From positions 1 through 7,960 of the forward strand of contig DVEE01000473.1 of the NCBI GenBank assembly GCA_015295885.1: 7,960 nt of DNA, given 5' to 3'. The DNA is from Leptolyngbyaceae cyanobacterium M65_K2018_010 (GTDB taxonomy: Bacteria; Cyanobacteriota; Cyanobacteriia; Phormidesmidales; Phormidesmidaceae). The position numbers and the translations under genes are program-made. The notes beneath the pieces were generated by a model that saw only the letters and a list, made by a program, of their open reading frames with translations, ran no database searches and had not been told where the DNA came from. Positions within the stretch are counted from its first letter, which is position 1; each line of letters opens with the position of its first letter. This document shows positions 6,192-7,960 of this stretch, piece by piece.

Positions 6192-6980
6192 TTAAGGGAG
6201 TAACTCTCCCTTCAAGACCGTAACGGCCTGACCACTGAGCCGCACCCGTTCGCCGTCGTCCTGCACCCGCACTACGCCCCCTCTGGCGGAAGCTTGGTAG
6301 GCCAAGAATGCGGTTTTACCGAGGCGATCGCGCCAGTAGGGGCTCAGGCAACAGTGGGCCGCTCCTGTCACTGGGTCTTCATCGATACCGAGGGCGGGGG
6401 CAAAGAAACGAGAGACAAAATCGTAGGGAGCCTCGCCCCGACTGGTGACGATTACCCCCGGCACGGGGAAAGCGCGCAGGGCCGCAAAGTCAGGGCGCAA
6501 ATTTCTCACCCTCTCAGCTGACTCCAGCTCCACCAGGTAGCCCAGGGAATTTTCCACCACCCTCTCCGGAGTTTCCCCTAAAGCCGCCGCCAACCCCTTA
6601 GGCTGAGCCATCTCCTGGGAGGGATTGCTGGGGAAATTCAGTTCAATCCAATCCTGCTGATAGCGGGCCGTCAAAACCCCGCTGCGGGTGAAAAACTGAG
6701 CCTGCTGATCTGCCCCCAGGTATCCCTCGGCCCACAGCACATGGGCCGTAGCCAGGGTGGCGTGGCCACAGAGGTCCACCTCCACCGTAGGGGTAAACCA
6801 GCGCAACCGGAAGCCCTCCGCTTCGGGGTAGAAAAAGGCAGTTTCCGATAGGTTCATCTCCTGGGCCACCTGCTGCATCCAGCCAGCGGGGCGGGCTTCT
6901 GGCAGCACACACACCGCCGCTGGGTTACCGGCAAAGGCTTGGTCGGTAAACGCATCTACCTGGATTAAGGGAATCGGCAT
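6192..6980 (-). CDS. PhzF-family epimerase/isomerase
   Basis: This gene encodes 262 residues, the usual length for the PhzF family. The family has the diaminopimelate-epimerase fold of two similar halves and typically catalyses proton-transfer isomerisations on small metabolites. Visible family motifs are QVDAFTDQAFAGNPAAVC (8-24), LSETAFF with the candidate general acid/base Glu at 46, DLCGHATLA (69-77) and DPVTGAAH (202-209). The last lies in the second half, near the active site. ATG 6978-6980 is chosen because it begins the conserved IPLIQVDAF strand and has GGTGGAG seven bases upstream; the frame opens 14 codons earlier without such support. The true phenazine gene is part of a phz cluster, which is absent here, so the substrate is unknown. 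A 7-bp hairpin (6194-6212) overlaps the stop codon. The gene is divergent from gun4. Confidence 0.9.
   Translation of the reverse strand: MPIPLIQVDAFTDQAFAGNPAAVCVLPEARPAGWMQQVAQEMNLSETAFFYPEAEGFRLRWFTPTVEVDLCGHATLATAHVLWAEGYLGADQQAQFFTRSGVLTARYQQDWIELNFPSNPSQEMAQPKGLAAALGETPERVVENSLGYLVELESAERVRNLRPDFAALRAFPVPGVIVTSRGEAPYDFVSRFFAPALGIDEDPVTGAAHCCLSPYWRDRLGKTAFLAYQASARGGVVRVQDDGERVRLSGQAVTVLKGELLP
6194..6212 (-). repeat. Hairpin overlapping the 3' end of the PhzF-like gene
   Basis: AAGGGAG (6194-6200) and CTCCCTT (6206-6212) form a perfect 7-bp stem with a five-base loop, covering the last codons and touching the stop codon of the PhzF-like gene. No T-run follows in the minus direction, so it may stabilise or pause the transcript rather than terminate it. 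Confidence 0.4.
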
Positions 6981-6987
6981 GGGAGGT

Positions 6988-6994
6988 CTCCACC
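6988..6994 (-). promoter_or_regulatory. Ribosome binding site of the PhzF-like gene
   Basis: Read on the minus strand, GGTGGAG ends seven bases before the ATG at 6980. It decides that start over the longer frame beginning at 7022. Confidence 0.65.
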
Positions 6995-7025
6995 TTAGAA
7001 TCCGTTGATCTTGCCATATCATTGA

Positions 7026-7162
7026 TAAGAGGCTGTTTGAAAAGCCAAAGAGCGTCTCACGGTATGCCTTTGGAGTAGGCTAGTGTCCCTCCAACCTCAG
7101 TACCTTTGCTGTCTGTTGGCAGCCAACTATACCTGGGACACCCCTTTTCAAACAACCTCTTA
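7026..7162. mobile_element. MITE-like element with terminal inverted repeats
   Basis: TAAGAGGCTGTTTGAAAAG at 7026-7044 and its reverse complement at 7144-7162 match at 18 of 19 positions. They bound a 137-bp segment too short to encode a transposase. Similarity continues inward in degenerate form (GTCTCACGGTAT on the left; GTCCCAGGTAT on the right read in reverse). Internal dyads are present: CCAAAG/CTTTGG (7045-7073), GTGTCCC/GGGACAC (7083-7141) and a perfect 6+1+6 palindrome at 7115-7127. A TA dinucleotide at each outer end could be either a target duplication or part of the repeat. Long terminal repeats without coding capacity are the hallmark of a MITE or an internally deleted insertion sequence. 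The parent family cannot be named from sequence alone. Confidence 0.72.
7106..7133 (+). promoter_or_regulatory. Possible gun4 promoter inside the MITE-like element
   Basis: TTGCTG (7106-7111) and TATACC (7128-7133) are 16 bases apart, reading towards gun4. The perfect palindrome 7115-7127 fills most of the spacer. The match is moderate. The case rests partly on position: only 32 bases separate the element from the gun4 ATG, so a gun4 promoter probably lies within or across the element. Confidence 0.3.
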
Positions 7163-7194
7163 GGGCAGTTTCACAGCGCACAGCAGCTAACTCT

Positions 7195-7899
7195 ATGGTT
7201 TCGGAAAGTGGCACATTGGCAGACTTGCGGGAGCAGCTAGCGGGTGATTCGCTGAAGCGACAGCTTTCTGCCGTCCATGAGTTAGTCGCCCGGGGAGAAG
7301 CGGGCACTGACATCCTCAAAGCCACCCTGCTAGAGCGCCAGCATCAACCACCTACCATTTTGGATGGGCGCATGGTTCAGATGCTGTACGCCACCCAACA
7401 GGAGGATCTGCAAACCTTTCTGGCTCACCACTGGCCCCAGGGGCGATTCCCCATGCCCTCGGAACGCGGTATCGACTATGGGCCTTTACAGCATTGCCTA
7501 GTAGCCCAAGACTTTCAGGAGGCCGATCGCCTGACCTTGGTGAAGCTGTGCGAACTGGCAGGCCCCACCGCCGTGCGCCGCAAGTGGGTCTACTTTACCG
7601 AGGTAGATCAATTCCCCAGTCTAGACTTGCAAACCCTCGATCGCCTCTGGCTGGCCTACTCCGAAGGCAAATTTGGCTTTTCGGTGCAGCGCCGCCTGTG
7701 GTTGAGCCTGGGCCAAAATTGGGACAAGCTCTGGCCTCGCCTGGCCTGGAAAGAAGACAACATTTGGACCCGTTACCCTAGTGGTTTCATTTGGGATTTG
7801 AGTGCCCCCGATGGCCATTTGCCCCTGTCTAACCAGTTGCGAGGAGTGCGCATGCTGGCGGCTTTGCTAGCTCACCCGGCCTGGCAAGAGGACAGCTAG
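7195..7899 (+). CDS. gun4: Gun4, porphyrin-binding activator of magnesium chelatase
   Basis: This gene encodes 234 residues, the normal length for cyanobacterial Gun4. Gun4 binds protoporphyrin IX and Mg-protoporphyrin and stimulates the ChlH subunit of Mg-chelatase, the first committed step of chlorophyll synthesis. Residues 1 to about 85 form the cyanobacterial N-terminal helical-repeat domain (LREQLAGDS..RQLSAVHEL). The GUN4 core follows, with GIDYGPLQ (92-99), KLCELAGP (117-124), WVYFTEVDQFPSLDL, GFSVQRRLW (161-169), WKEDNIWTRYP and WDLSAPDGHLPL (200-211), then NQLRGVR. All agree closely with the Synechocystis protein as I remember it. The ATG lacks a clear Shine-Dalgarno, but the N-terminus fits the family. 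A MITE-like element ends 32 bases upstream, and the DUF2256 gene starts two bases after the stop. Confidence 0.96.
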   Translation: MVSESGTLADLREQLAGDSLKRQLSAVHELVARGEAGTDILKATLLERQHQPPTILDGRMVQMLYATQQEDLQTFLAHHWPQGRFPMPSERGIDYGPLQHCLVAQDFQEADRLTLVKLCELAGPTAVRRKWVYFTEVDQFPSLDLQTLDRLWLAYSEGKFGFSVQRRLWLSLGQNWDKLWPRLAWKEDNIWTRYPSGFIWDLSAPDGHLPLSNQLRGVRMLAALLAHPAWQEDS

Positions 7900-7901
7900 C
7901 C

Positions 7902-7960
7902 ATGGCCAAACAACGGGCCAAGGCCGATTTCCCTACCAAAATCTGCCCGGTATGTCAGCG
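7902..7960 (+). CDS. DUF2256 zinc-ribbon-like small protein (partial, cut by window end)
   Basis: Nineteen complete codons are visible, starting MAKQRAKADFPTKICPVCQ. The basic start followed by KICPVC is the typical N-terminus of DUF2256 proteins, about 50-residue proteins with CxxC motifs that probably bind zinc; their function is not known. AGAGGA at 7887-7892, inside the end of gun4, is nine bases before the ATG. The ATG follows the gun4 stop by two bases, so the genes are probably co-transcribed and perhaps translationally coupled. The remaining part, including the second cysteine pair expected for the family, lies beyond the window. Confidence 0.85.
   Translation, partial: MAKQRAKADFPTKICPVCQ

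Noticed and set aside
6294..6521. Plus-strand open frame inside the PhzF-like gene
   Set aside because: Shadow of the well-supported minus-strand gene.
6981..7022. Upstream start of the PhzF-like protein, 14 codons longer
   Set aside because: The extension is Arg/Trp-rich, unlike the family, and the ATG at 6980 has its own ribosome binding site.

Overview
The window looks like a piece of a cyanobacterial chromosome. It carries a full-length gun4, a regulator of chlorophyll synthesis found in oxygenic phototrophs, followed two bases later by the start of a DUF2256 gene. It also has several GCGATCGC (HIP1) octamers, at 1955, 5016, 5956 and 6324. The GC-rich coding style and gene types suggest a filamentous Leptolyngbya-like lineage, but genus cannot be read from this sequence alone.

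Layout, left to right. Bases 1-112 hold three degenerate, hairpin-forming tandem repeats. They are followed by a promoter-like region with a good match to the cyanobacterial LexA (SOS) box at 148-161. Next comes a dead integron-type tyrosine recombinase (199-660), killed by two adjacent in-frame stops and missing its C-terminal catalytic half. Convergent to it, 675-2783 on the minus strand encodes a large FAD-dependent oxidoreductase with an export signal. A 456-base gene-free stretch leads to a PAP2-family membrane phosphatase. All its catalytic motifs are intact, but an in-frame TGA interrupts its N-terminal part. A paralogous EF-G-like GTPase follows (4037-6067), with Ser in place of the usual catalytic His.

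The EF-G-like gene converges on a PhzF-family isomerase gene (6192-6980, minus), with a strong hairpin between them. The PhzF-like gene and gun4 diverge from a short intergenic region that is mostly filled by a 137-bp MITE-like element with 18/19-matching terminal inverted repeats. gun4 (7195-7899) and the DUF2256 gene (7902 onward, cut by the window edge) look like one transcription unit.

Apart from gun4 and DUF2256, the genes do not form an obvious pathway. The picture is an ordinary chromosomal region with signs of decay and past mobile-element activity: an integron integrase relic, an interrupted PAP2 gene, small tandem duplications and a MITE. I do not see convincing evidence for a wholly new multi-gene system. 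The most interesting items are the LexA-box/integron-integrase relic with its adjacent hairpin repeats, the altered G3 motif of the EF-G-like protein, and the MITE in the gun4 promoter region.
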